Shown in pieces: positions 8,396 to 16,212 of a DNA stretch of 64,000 nt. Made by a program: the position numbers and the translations under genes. The stretch is from Gilvirhabdus luticola (lineage in GTDB: Bacteria; Bacteroidota; Bacteroidia; Flavobacteriales; Flavobacteriaceae). The stretch is taken from NCBI RefSeq assembly GCF_032583975.1, contig NZ_JAWHTF010000001.1; one strand, 5' to 3'. Below the pieces are notes generated by a model. It saw only the letters and a program-made list of their open reading frames with translations, did not search any database and was not told where the DNA came from. Position 1 is the first letter of the stretch, and the number at the start of each line of letters is the position of its first letter.

Positions 8396-9359
8396 AGGTC
8401 CAATTTCAAAATTTATAGAAAAATATTATTTACATTTTAATGCAGCAGCTCTGGTTGATGCAGCAAAAGCTTATGAAGACCAATTGAATTCTGGCGCAAA
8501 AATGTTAGTTTCACTTGCAGGAGCAATGAGTACGGCTGAAATAGGAAAAATTTTTGCCGAGATGATTCGTCAGGATAAAGTACATATAATTTCTTGTACA
8601 GGAGCAAACCTTGAAGAAGATATTATGAATCTGGTGGCACATTCACATTATGAACGTGTACCTAACTATCGTGATTTAACACCACAGCAAGAATGGGATT
8701 TACTGGAAAAAGGACTGAATAGAGTGACGGATACATGTATTCCAGAACATGAAGCGTTTAGACGTTTGCAAAAGCACATATATAAGATATGGAAAGATGC
8801 CGAAGCCAAAGGAGAGCGTTATTTTCCTCATGAGTTCATGTATAAAATGTTGCTTTCAGGTGTATTGGAAGAATATTATGAGATTGATTTAAAGGAGTCT
8901 TGGATGTATGTAGCAGCAGAAAAAAATTTACCAATAGTTGTCCCTGGTTGGGAAGATAGCACTATGGGAAATATTTTTGCCAGCTACGTTTTAAAAGGAG
9001 AACTTAAAGCCAGTACTATGAAATCGGGTATTGAGTATATGACATTTTTGGCAGATTGGTACACAGATAATTCGGATAATGGCATCGGGTTTTTTCAAAT
9101 AGGTGGAGGCATTGCTGGCGATTTTCCAATTTGTGTGGTACCTATGCTATATCAAGATATGGAGAGAACAGATACACCTTTCTGGAGTTATTTCTGTCAA
9201 ATTAGTGATTCTACCACTAGTTATGGCTCGTATTCGGGTGCCGTGCCAAACGAAAAGATAACTTGGGGAAAATTAGATATAAATACGCCTAAATTCATTA
9301 TTGAAAGCGATGCAACCATAGTTGCACCATTAATATTTGCTTATTTATTAAATCAGTAA
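8376..9359 (+). CDS. deoxyhypusine synthase-like protein, probable homospermidine-type synthase
   Basis: A 327-residue homologue of deoxyhypusine synthase. Visible are the NAD-fold segments VSLAGAMSTAEIG (45-57) and SCTGANLEED (73-82), VVPGWEDSTMGN (188-199), and the C-terminal KITWGKLD with the catalytic Lys at 299. That Lys forms the aminobutyl imine in the eukaryotic enzyme. Bacteria lack eIF5A, and bacterial members have been connected with transfer of the aminobutyl group to a polyamine; forming homospermidine from putrescine or spermidine is thus the likely role in this operon. The first ATG overlaps the agmatinase end by 20 bases; ATGs 6 and 9 bases later are alternative starts. Confidence 0.85.
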   Translation: MKMMITKGPISKFIEKYYLHFNAAALVDAAKAYEDQLNSGAKMLVSLAGAMSTAEIGKIFAEMIRQDKVHIISCTGANLEEDIMNLVAHSHYERVPNYRDLTPQQEWDLLEKGLNRVTDTCIPEHEAFRRLQKHIYKIWKDAEAKGERYFPHEFMYKMLLSGVLEEYYEIDLKESWMYVAAEKNLPIVVPGWEDSTMGNIFASYVLKGELKASTMKSGIEYMTFLADWYTDNSDNGIGFFQIGGGIAGDFPICVVPMLYQDMERTDTPFWSYFCQISDSTTSYGSYSGAVPNEKITWGKLDINTPKFIIESDATIVAPLIFAYLLNQ

Positions 9360-9361
9360 CC

Positions 9362-10897
9362 ATGGAAGTAAAAAAAATTGATAATATTGAACTGAAGTAT
9401 TTGACGGTTGATGATTTTGAGGAATTAAAAGAAGCAACATTAGAATCTTATGCAGGTGTACTAACTTCATATTGGAAAGAGCACCATATAGAAGATTTAA
9501 CATCACTATTTCCTGAAGGACAGGTTATTATAATAATAGATGGAAATATTGCTGGTTGTGCATTATCACTAATTGTGAATTATGATAGTATAGATGATGA
9601 ACATACTTACGAAGATATTATTGGAGGAGAATCTTTTAAAAACCATGATCCTAATGGAGATGTACTATATGGGATTGATGTTTTTATAAAACCACAATAT
9701 AGAGGATTACGTCTAGGAAGACGTCTTTATGATTATAGAAAGGAAATTTGTGAAAATTTAAACTTAAAAGGTATTGTTTTTGGAGGCAGGATGCCTAATT
9801 ACCATAAAAATAAAGAACTTACACCAAAAGAATACATAGAAAAGGTTAAGCGTAAAGAGATTCATGATCCTGTATTAAACTTTCAAATATCTAACGATTT
9901 TCATCCTGTACGTATTTTAAAAGGATACCTATCAGGAGACTCCGCATCAAAAGAATATGCGGTTTTAATGAAATGGGACAATATATACTACTCTAAACCC
10001 AATAAAAAAGCAAGTACAGTAAAAACAATTGTAAGGCTTGGTTTAATACAATGGCAAATGCGACCATATAAAACACTGGACGATTTAATGCAACAAGTAG
10101 AATACTTTGTTGATAGTGTTGCTGCCTATAAGTCAGATTTTGCTGTGTTTCCAGAGTTCTTTAATGCACCTTTAATGGCAGAATTCAATCATTTACATGA
10201 GCCAGATGCTATTAGAGAATTGGCAAAGTTTACAGACATAATTATTGACAAACTAAAGCAATTGTCTATATCGTATAACATTAATATTATTTCTGGAAGT
10301 ATGCCAGAGGTTGTGGATAATAAGCTATATAATGTAGGCTATTTATGTCGAAGAGACGGAAGTATTGAACGTTATGAAAAAATTCATGTCACGCCAGATG
10401 AAGCCAAAGTTTGGGGTATGCAAAAAGGAAATAAATTGCAAACATTTGAAACAGATTGTGGAAAAATAGGAATCTTAATTTGTTATGATTCTGAATTTCC
10501 TGAACTCTCACGTTTGCTTTCTGATGAAGGCATGGATATTCTATTCATTCCGTTTTTAACAGATACACAAAATGGTTACTCTCGTGTTCGACTTTGTGCG
10601 CAAGCCAGAGCCATAGAAAATGAATGCTATGTTGCCATTTCTGGAAGTGTAGGCAATTTACCAAATGTGAATAATATGGATATTCAATATGCACAATCAG
10701 CTGTTTTTACACCATGTGATTTCTCATTTCCTAGTAATGGCATTAAGGCAGAAGCAACCACAAATACCGAAATGATATTAGTGGCAGATGTAGATTTAAG
10801 CTTATTAAAAGAGCTCCATTCTTTTGGAGCAGTTAAAAATTTAAAAGACCGAAGAAGAGATTTTTACGATGTTGTTAGAATTAATCATCATAAATAG
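9362..10897 (+). CDS. fusion of GNAT acetyltransferase and carbon-nitrogen hydrolase domains
   Basis: Residues 10-210 are a GNAT fold, with the acetyl-CoA loop QYRGLRLGRRLYDYR at 112-126. Residues 225-505 are a nitrilase-superfamily amidase with the complete triad: Glu265 (FPEFFN), Lys340 (YEKIHV) and Cys374 (ICYDSEFPE). The architecture is found in YhcX-type proteins and N-carbamoylputrescine amidase relatives. It starts two bases after the deoxyhypusine-synthase-like gene, so a polyamine-related acyl transfer or amide cleavage is likely. As agmatinase already makes putrescine, a carbamoylputrescine step would be redundant; an acetylpolyamine step is an alternative. Substrate unknown. Confidence 0.87.
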   Translation: MEVKKIDNIELKYLTVDDFEELKEATLESYAGVLTSYWKEHHIEDLTSLFPEGQVIIIIDGNIAGCALSLIVNYDSIDDEHTYEDIIGGESFKNHDPNGDVLYGIDVFIKPQYRGLRLGRRLYDYRKEICENLNLKGIVFGGRMPNYHKNKELTPKEYIEKVKRKEIHDPVLNFQISNDFHPVRILKGYLSGDSASKEYAVLMKWDNIYYSKPNKKASTVKTIVRLGLIQWQMRPYKTLDDLMQQVEYFVDSVAAYKSDFAVFPEFFNAPLMAEFNHLHEPDAIRELAKFTDIIIDKLKQLSISYNINIISGSMPEVVDNKLYNVGYLCRRDGSIERYEKIHVTPDEAKVWGMQKGNKLQTFETDCGKIGILICYDSEFPELSRLLSDEGMDILFIPFLTDTQNGYSRVRLCAQARAIENECYVAISGSVGNLPNVNNMDIQYAQSAVFTPCDFSFPSNGIKAEATTNTEMILVADVDLSLLKELHSFGAVKNLKDRRRDFYDVVRINHHK

Positions 10898-10930
10898 TAT
10901 ATTTAAACTTGTAAAAGTGAATATTAACAT

Positions 10931-11260
10931 ATGAAAAATAAAAGGGATAATTTAAAGCGGGTTATTGTAGATTTTAAAAAACTAACGCCTGAAATTTTGG
11001 CTCTATTGGTTGAAAAATATCCAGATGGCTATGATGAAGACCAAATCATATCTTTTAGAAATATTAACAATGAAATTGTAGAGGCTGTAGAAGTGATAAC
11101 TGAAGACACCAAATATTTGGTTAAAGTAAGCTCAAAATTAGCAGTAACTATGGAGAATTATGATGAGGACGATTACGAAGATTACGAAGATGACGATCCA
11201 GATGCGATTCAAGATCCAGAGATTGAACCATCTGATGACCCAGAAGATGATTTAGATTAA
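10931..11260 (+). CDS. small protein with strongly acidic C-terminal tail, unknown function
   Basis: A 109-residue protein. The first 75 residues look folded and mixed in charge (VIVDFKKLTPEILALLVEKY). The last 35 are almost all Asp and Glu with a few Tyr and Pro (repeated DDYEDYE pattern). There is no signal peptide or membrane helix. It lies 33 bases behind the polyamine operon, so it may be co-transcribed. Acidic tails are known in RNA polymerase delta-like and DNA-mimic proteins, but I see no sequence link. The ATG is the only good start. Confidence 0.68.
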   Translation: MKNKRDNLKRVIVDFKKLTPEILALLVEKYPDGYDEDQIISFRNINNEIVEAVEVITEDTKYLVKVSSKLAVTMENYDEDDYEDYEDDDPDAIQDPEIEPSDDPEDDLD

Positions 11261-11274
11261 CATTATATATTATC

Positions 11275-11505
11275 ATGACAACAGCTGTTTTTAAGTCTTA
11301 CAAGAATGGTTATTACACGTTCGAATTTGAAAAAGGACACGATATGGTTTTTGAAGAGATTCACCCAAAAGCATTGTACAAGTACAATTTAAAAAGTGAC
11401 TCTTCTTACATTGACAAAGAATTTCAATTAACGTATTCAGAAGTTATTGAAGACACAGACGAAGATCTAGTAATTTACAGAATTGAAAGTTTAAAACTCC
11501 TCTAA
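11275..11505 (+). CDS. small conserved-looking protein, unknown function
   Basis: A 76-residue acidic cytosolic protein with alternating aromatic and charged residues (KSYKNGYYTFEFEKG), suggesting a small beta-rich fold, and no known motif. It starts 14 bases after the acidic-tail gene and ends 9 bases before the VOC gene, so it is part of the run. The base and codon composition match the neighbours. No function is proposed. Confidence 0.62.
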   Translation: MTTAVFKSYKNGYYTFEFEKGHDMVFEEIHPKALYKYNLKSDSSYIDKEFQLTYSEVIEDTDEDLVIYRIESLKLL

Positions 11506-11514
11506 CATTATGTT

Positions 11515-11925
11515 ATGAACACATCATTTCACCTTTCGTTACCATGTTTGGATATAGAGGCCACCAAAGCATTTTATTTAAACATTGGCGCAACCTCTGG
11601 AAGGCATGCGCAAAATTGGACAGACATTAATCTGTACAATCATCAAATTACATTTACAAAAGCAGGAAAGTTTGATTTTAACAATCCGAACTACGTATTT
11701 GAAGGCAAGATTTTACCTTCATTCCATTTTGGTGTTATTGTAGACGAAGCCACTTTTAGAAAAGTGTATGCTAAATTAAAAGCACAGCGCTTGGAATTAG
11801 TAACAAAAGCTACTTTTTTAAAGGATAAGACTGGTGAACACATGTCTTTTTTCATTAAGGACCCAAACGATTATATGATTGAATTCAAGAGTTTTAAAAT
11901 TGAAGAAGATATGTTTAAATCTTAA
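11515..11925 (+). CDS. VOC-superfamily protein (glyoxalase/bleomycin-resistance fold)
   Basis: A 136-residue single-domain VOC protein: FHLSLPCLDIEATKAFYLN opens the first beta-alpha-beta-beta-beta module (His5 in the metal position) and SFHFGVIVDEATFRKVY starts the second, ending with the typical PNDYMIEFKSF. Family members are metal enzymes or small-molecule binding proteins; the substrate is not predictable. The 3' end overlaps the convergent glycosyltransferase gene by 11 bases. Confidence 0.82.
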   Translation: MNTSFHLSLPCLDIEATKAFYLNIGATSGRHAQNWTDINLYNHQITFTKAGKFDFNNPNYVFEGKILPSFHFGVIVDEATFRKVYAKLKAQRLELVTKATFLKDKTGEHMSFFIKDPNDYMIEFKSFKIEEDMFKS

Positions 11926-13357
11926 TAGGTTTTTTTAAAAGTACTTCCCAAATAAAAACGCCATAAACCAAAATATACTCCAGAGTAACCAACCATAAAT
12001 TTTCGGTGTAATTGTCTTGTGAGTAAGCTGTATAACTTAATATAGCTATAAAACTCCATGCCAATGTAAACTTGTAGCGCGTAAAAATGCTTAAAGCTAG
12101 TAATGTAGTAATGTACCAAGGATGCACTGTAGTTGCTGTAAAATAATACAGACTTAAAGCAAACAGTATGGTTATAATAATATCTAGGGTTGTGTTTTTG
12201 TGCTTGCGTTTGTAGATTAAAAAAAAAATCAGTATTGGTATAACCACAGCAATAAACCAACCATAATAAGGGATAATATTAAAACTTACAAACCAATAAC
12301 CAACGGTTCTGACAACATAGAAAATACTGGCGTTAAACTCAAAATTATTAAACCATAAAGCTGTAGTTTCAGTAAAGTTAGTTATAAATTCTATAGAAGA
12401 AAATGGCATAAATGATACAATAATAGTAAGACAAACAATGGTAACGAAAACCAAAAATTTTGTCATTCCTGTGAAACTAATCCAATTGTCATTGCGTGGA
12501 ACTTGCGACGTGGCAATCCTATTATTTGAGACAGATTGCCTTGTTTCACTTGCAATGACGTTCTGTTTTATAAACCAAATAATAAGCACTGGTAAAAATA
12601 GTAGCGGTATTAATTTTATAGAAGCCGAACATCCAAATAGCAAAGCACTCCATTGCCATTTACCAAGATGTAACAAATAAATACTCCAAATCAGGAAGAA
12701 AATCATAACGCCTTCAAAATGAAGATTTCCAGTGAGTTCGATAATTATAAACGGATTGAACACGTACCAAAATATATGATATGTTGGAAGTTTTAATCTT
12801 TCAAGAAGTTTTTGGCTAAAATACAAGGTTCCAAAATCGGCAGCAATGATGAGCAATCGCATCACCACAACAGAACCCAGAATACTCTTACCAGCCAACA
12901 AACCAGCAATAACAAAACACAATTGATTTAAAGGTGGATAATTGGTGAAATGACTACCATTTAAAGTTCCCATACCATCGTAAAGTTCTTGGGCTTGTTC
13001 TACAGGTAATACACCTTTTGCAATAAAAGATTCTGGTGTGTAGAGATAAGGATTTATTCCTTCTAGAATGAGCCTACCATCCCAAATAAAACGGTAAAAG
13101 TCTTGAGAAAGGTTAGGTATAGCCAGAATAAAAACAACACGAAACCCAAAAGCCAACCAAGCCAAAAATTTGAAGTTGTGTTTTAATCGTTGCACTAACT
13201 TGTAAAACAAAAAGAACAATGCAACATAAAGGATTAAGAGTTTTATAGTGTCTGCTCTATGTAAATCATAAGCAAAACTCCAGTAGAACAAAGCACTTGT
13301 TATTACAAAGACTATTGGAATGTAGTTTAGCCTTAAAAAAGTTAACTTTTGTTGCAT
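11915..13357 (-). CDS. multi-pass membrane glycosyltransferase, mannosyltransferase-like
   Basis: A 480-residue integral membrane protein with roughly 11-12 hydrophobic segments. The first external loop carries acidic and aromatic residues after LAIPNLSQDFYRFIWDGRLI, the kind of DxxxFxWDxR motif found in polyprenol-phosphate-dependent GT-C or GT87-like mannosyltransferases. It is last in the long minus-strand block, after two other glycosyltransferases, and so may act on the same lipid-linked glycan. Residues about 266-291 (VIASETRQSVSNNRIATSQV and on) are an in-frame insertion encoded by a palindromic repeat, in a loop between two membrane helices. Confidence 0.78.
   Translation of the reverse strand: MQQKLTFLRLNYIPIVFVITSALFYWSFAYDLHRADTIKLLILYVALFFLFYKLVQRLKHNFKFLAWLAFGFRVVFILAIPNLSQDFYRFIWDGRLILEGINPYLYTPESFIAKGVLPVEQAQELYDGMGTLNGSHFTNYPPLNQLCFVIAGLLAGKSILGSVVVMRLLIIAADFGTLYFSQKLLERLKLPTYHIFWYVFNPFIIIELTGNLHFEGVMIFFLIWSIYLLHLGKWQWSALLFGCSASIKLIPLLFLPVLIIWFIKQNVIASETRQSVSNNRIATSQVPRNDNWISFTGMTKFLVFVTIVCLTIIVSFMPFSSIEFITNFTETTALWFNNFEFNASIFYVVRTVGYWFVSFNIIPYYGWFIAVVIPILIFFLIYKRKHKNTTLDIIITILFALSLYYFTATTVHPWYITTLLALSIFTRYKFTLAWSFIAILSYTAYSQDNYTENLWLVTLEYILVYGVFIWEVLLKKPIKI
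12488..12559. repeat. palindromic repeat inserted in frame in the mannosyltransferase-like gene
   Basis: GTCATTGC at 12488-12495 and GCAATGAC at 12552-12559 form the ends of a long imperfect palindrome; the inner arms GGCAATC and AGATTGCC also pair. A GTCATTCC copy stands just before it (from about 12463). Read on the minus strand in frame it encodes the IASETRQSVSN peptide, which I recognise as a typical translation of such repeats in this family of bacteria. Confidence 0.75.
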
Positions 13358-13373
13358 GTATCAAATATAAATA

Positions 13374-13408
13374 TTTTGTCATTCCGCATCGAGTGCGGAA
13401 TGACAAAA
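13374..13408. repeat. intergenic palindrome with perfect 15-bp arms
   Basis: TTTTGTCATTCCGCA (13374-13388) and its exact reverse complement (13394-13408) flank the loop TCGAG. It shares GTCATTCC with the copies near 12463 and 61071. Lying between two minus-strand genes and flanked by A/T runs, it could also act as a transcription terminator in either direction. Confidence 0.75.
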
Positions 13409-13465
13409 AGTATGCTATTGAAATGCTTAATTGCTTTTGATGAAAAAAATAAACGAGCCTTCTAT

Positions 13466-14953
13466 TTAAACACTCAACCTCAAAGACCTCAAAAACACAT
13501 AGCCAAATCCTAAAAATGCCATAAAGTGCAGTGCAAAAAAACCAAAATCGCCATGTTGTGTTATGGTAAAAGCGCTATAAAGTCCAAAGCCAAAATAGAG
13601 TGCCAATAAACCTTCAAAAACGGTGTTATAAGAGGTTTTAGTTTTTAGGTATTTGTTGCCTTTGTAAGTGTCTGTAATAGTATTGATATTAAACTTTGGA
13701 GTACGTATAAAATCGCTTCGTTTTCCCAAATGGCCTTCAAGAGCCGCAATACCGTTGTGTAATGAAAAACCCATAATAATGGTAAAGAACGTGAAGAACA
13801 TACCAATATAGCCTATAAAATTCTTTAATCCTTTACCATAAATGGTTTTATACATGTACCAGTAAAACACAAAAAACATTACAGAACTTAACACAAAAAA
13901 GCCTAAACCCAACATGTAGAGATTATAAACCTCATGTTGTTTGATAAACAGCATAGGAACACTCAATATTGCTAAAACCAACATATTTAAAAACATGGTA
14001 CTGTTTAGCAAATGAAAAAAGGCATGTATTTTGGTTTTAAAGGAAACATTTTTAGAACGTATCACTTTTAAAAACGATTTCCTGAAATTTTCTGATGCAC
14101 CTTTATTCCATCTAAACTGTTGTGAACGCACCGCACTTATGACTACAGGTAATTCGGCAGGAGTTTCGACATGTTCTAAGTATTTAAAGTCCCAATGTTT
14201 TAGTTGTGCTCTGTAACTTAAATCCAGATCTTCAGTAAGAGTGTCTGCCTGCCAGTTGCCAGCATCCAAAATGCATTCTTTTCGCCAAACACCAGCAGTA
14301 CCATTAAAGTTCATAAAATGCCCTTGTATGTTTCTGCCTACCTGTTCCAGTGTAAAATGGGCATCCAAAGCAAAGGCTTGTACTTTGGTGAGTAGCGAAT
14401 AGTCTCTATTGATGTGTGACCAACGTGTTTGAACAACACCAAGTTTCTTATTCTTAAAATATGGAATGGTTTGTAGCAACCAGTCTTTTTTTGGTAGAAA
14501 ATCGGCATCAAATATGGCAATAAATTCACCTTTGGCTGTTTTTAACCCTTCTTTAAGTGCTCCAGATTTAAAGCCTATTCGGTTGGTTCTGGTAATGTGT
14601 TTGATATCTAAACCAATTTGTTGTAATTGTTGGATATGGTTGGCTGTTGTTTCTAAAGATTCGTCTGTAGAATCGTCCAGAACTTGTATTTCGAATTTAT
14701 GTTTTGGATAATCTATTTTTGAAATGTTATTTAACAGCCGTTCCATAACATACATCTCGTTATACACAGGCAACTGAATGGTGACCAAAGGGATTTCATC
14801 TGGATTTGAAAAATTAAATTGTTCAGATGTATCGGGTATTTTTTTCGACTTCAAATAATTTAATAGCAGACTCATTTGTGCCAAAGCATACAGAAAGATG
14901 AGCAGCAGTGCCAAACCATAAATGATGATAACAAGAATTTCTACAACAATCAT
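13466..14953 (-). CDS. processive-type family 2 glycosyltransferase, membrane-bound
   Basis: A cellulose-synthase-like GT2 enzyme of 495 residues. An N-terminal membrane helix (about 3-30) is followed by the catalytic domain with VTIQLPVYNE (57-66), VLDDSTDES (91-99), the DAD metal motif (149-151), TEDLDLSYR, and QQFRWNKG (QxxRW). C-terminal membrane helices begin at about residue 310. Members transfer sugars to lipid carriers or polymerise beta-glycans; the product is unknown. Its start overlaps the stop of the upstream GT2 gene by four bases. It may participate in the same pathway as the arsenosugar-type genes upstream, or in an unrelated cell-surface glycan. Confidence 0.87.
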   Translation of the reverse strand: MIVVEILVIIIYGLALLLIFLYALAQMSLLLNYLKSKKIPDTSEQFNFSNPDEIPLVTIQLPVYNEMYVMERLLNNISKIDYPKHKFEIQVLDDSTDESLETTANHIQQLQQIGLDIKHITRTNRIGFKSGALKEGLKTAKGEFIAIFDADFLPKKDWLLQTIPYFKNKKLGVVQTRWSHINRDYSLLTKVQAFALDAHFTLEQVGRNIQGHFMNFNGTAGVWRKECILDAGNWQADTLTEDLDLSYRAQLKHWDFKYLEHVETPAELPVVISAVRSQQFRWNKGASENFRKSFLKVIRSKNVSFKTKIHAFFHLLNSTMFLNMLVLAILSVPMLFIKQHEVYNLYMLGLGFFVLSSVMFFVFYWYMYKTIYGKGLKNFIGYIGMFFTFFTIIMGFSLHNGIAALEGHLGKRSDFIRTPKFNINTITDTYKGNKYLKTKTSYNTVFEGLLALYFGFGLYSAFTITQHGDFGFFALHFMAFLGFGYVFLRSLRLSV

Positions 14954-15639
14954 TTAAAACTGTATTTAAATATCCAACCTAATATTTTATAACCTGCCAT
15001 AACTGTACCTTTAAGAGTACCAGATACTTTTGAAACGCCAATACGTTGTCTATATTTTACAGGAACTTCGATGTATTTTAAATTTTGTCTTATGGCTTTT
15101 AATTGCATTTCAACAGTCCAGCCATAAGTTTTGTCTTGCATATTAAGAGCTATTAGTTTTTCATATGTAATGGCTCTAAAAGGACCTAAATCAGTAAAGC
15201 TTGAGCCAAAAAAAAGTGCCATCAATCTTGTTGCTAGCCAGTTGCCAAAAACTTGCTGTGTTGTCATCGAGCCCTCTTCACGCAATGATTTTTGTCTCGC
15301 GCCAATAACAAAATCGAAATTATCTTCAATGATTGGTTTTACAATCTTTGTTAATTCTTCAGGATAATCACTATAATCGCCATCAAGAAATACAATAATA
15401 TCTGGTTTAACTTCTTTTTTAGCAATATAATCCATGCCCTTTAAACACGCATGACCATAACCTTTTTGTGTTTCAGATAGGACAATAGCTCCAGCTTGTT
15501 TTGCATTTTTGATAGTTGCATCTGTAGAATTGTTGCTTATCACAATAATCTCGTCAGCATTTTCAGGGATATCACCAATGACTTTTGCAATAGAATCTGC
15601 CTCATTAAAAGCAGGGATGATAATATTGATTATAGACAT
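14950..15639 (-). CDS. family 2 glycosyltransferase (dolichyl/polyprenyl-phosphate sugar synthase type)
   Basis: A 229-residue GT-A enzyme: INIIIPAFNEADSIAKVI at the N-terminus, the nucleotide-sugar strand IVISNNSTD, KGYGHACLKGMDY, and the metal-binding DGDYSDYP. Its length and weakly hydrophobic C-terminus resemble DPM1-like polyprenyl-phosphate glucose or mannose transferases. I use the ATG at 15639; a TTG six codons upstream is possible. It is translationally coupled to the processive glycosyltransferase and would suit making a lipid-linked sugar donor for the two membrane glycosyltransferases that follow. Confidence 0.85.
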   Translation of the reverse strand: MSIINIIIPAFNEADSIAKVIGDIPENADEIIVISNNSTDATIKNAKQAGAIVLSETQKGYGHACLKGMDYIAKKEVKPDIIVFLDGDYSDYPEELTKIVKPIIEDNFDFVIGARQKSLREEGSMTTQQVFGNWLATRLMALFFGSSFTDLGPFRAITYEKLIALNMQDKTYGWTVEMQLKAIRQNLKYIEVPVKYRQRIGVSKVSGTLKGTVMAGYKILGWIFKYSFK

Positions 15640-15681
15640 TGGGTTTTTAGATTTCAATATAAAAATACAACAGTTTAATGG

Positions 15682-16146
15682 CTATTGGTTTGTATTTTTC
15701 TCTAAATCCATTTGGCGATATTCTTCCTGTTGCGCTGGTACAATGTGTTTATCAAAATACCAAGACGACCATTTTTCAAGTGTCAAAAAGATACCAACTC
15801 CTAAAACAACAGTTATGATAGTAACCAGAATGATATTTTTACGTTTTCTTTTTGGATCTATAGAGCATTGATTCTGCTTTTTTCTGTATAAGTAGATGCC
15901 ATAAACACCAATAACCACAGCCAAACCGCGTAAAATCCATGAACCTAAACCAATCGAACCATCTTCAGCATAAAAGAAATCTGCAAAGGAAATGGCGTAA
16001 ATACCACCCATGAGACCAAACATGAAAAGTACAGCTGGAGCCACGCAACATATAATGCCTGCAATACCCGCAGTAGAAGCAAATTTTAATGCCCATTTAA
16101 AAATATTAGGCTCTTTGCCTTGAACTTGGTTTAATTTTTGTTCCAT
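15682..16146 (-). CDS. membrane protein with vicinal Cys pair, MerT-reminiscent
   Basis: A 154-residue protein with three predicted membrane helices: about 22-55, 70-88 and 102-122. The first holds a vicinal pair (Cys33-Cys34 in GIAGIICCVAPAVL), like the intramembrane Cys pair of the mercury transporter MerT, which binds soft thiophilic metals. It lacks the second Cys pair of MerT and has a soluble C-terminal tail. It is not clearly assigned to any family. In this cluster a role in moving or binding an arsenic or other thiophilic compound is an inference only. A -7-like element lies about 50 bases upstream. Confidence 0.7.
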   Translation of the reverse strand: MEQKLNQVQGKEPNIFKWALKFASTAGIAGIICCVAPAVLFMFGLMGGIYAISFADFFYAEDGSIGLGSWILRGLAVVIGVYGIYLYRKKQNQCSIDPKRKRKNIILVTIITVVLGVGIFLTLEKWSSWYFDKHIVPAQQEEYRQMDLEKNTNQ

Positions 16147-16196
16147 ATGGTTTAATTTTTAGTATTGGTCGAGAAAGTTGAATATCCTTTCTGCTA

Positions 16197-16204
16197 CAAA
16201 GTTA
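16197..16204 (-). promoter_or_regulatory. possible internal promoter (-7 element)
   Basis: TAACTTTG fits TAnnTTTG on the minus strand, in the gap between the TIGR04283 transferase stop and the Cys-pair membrane protein. There is no clear TTG at -33, so support is limited. Confidence 0.3.
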
Positions 16205-16212
16205 AAATTTAC

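Noticed and set aside
12438..12680. Plus-strand ORF across the repeat at 12.5 kb, read as a separate gene
   Set aside because: It is antisense to a membrane glycosyltransferase with clear family features and is opened by the palindromic repeat.
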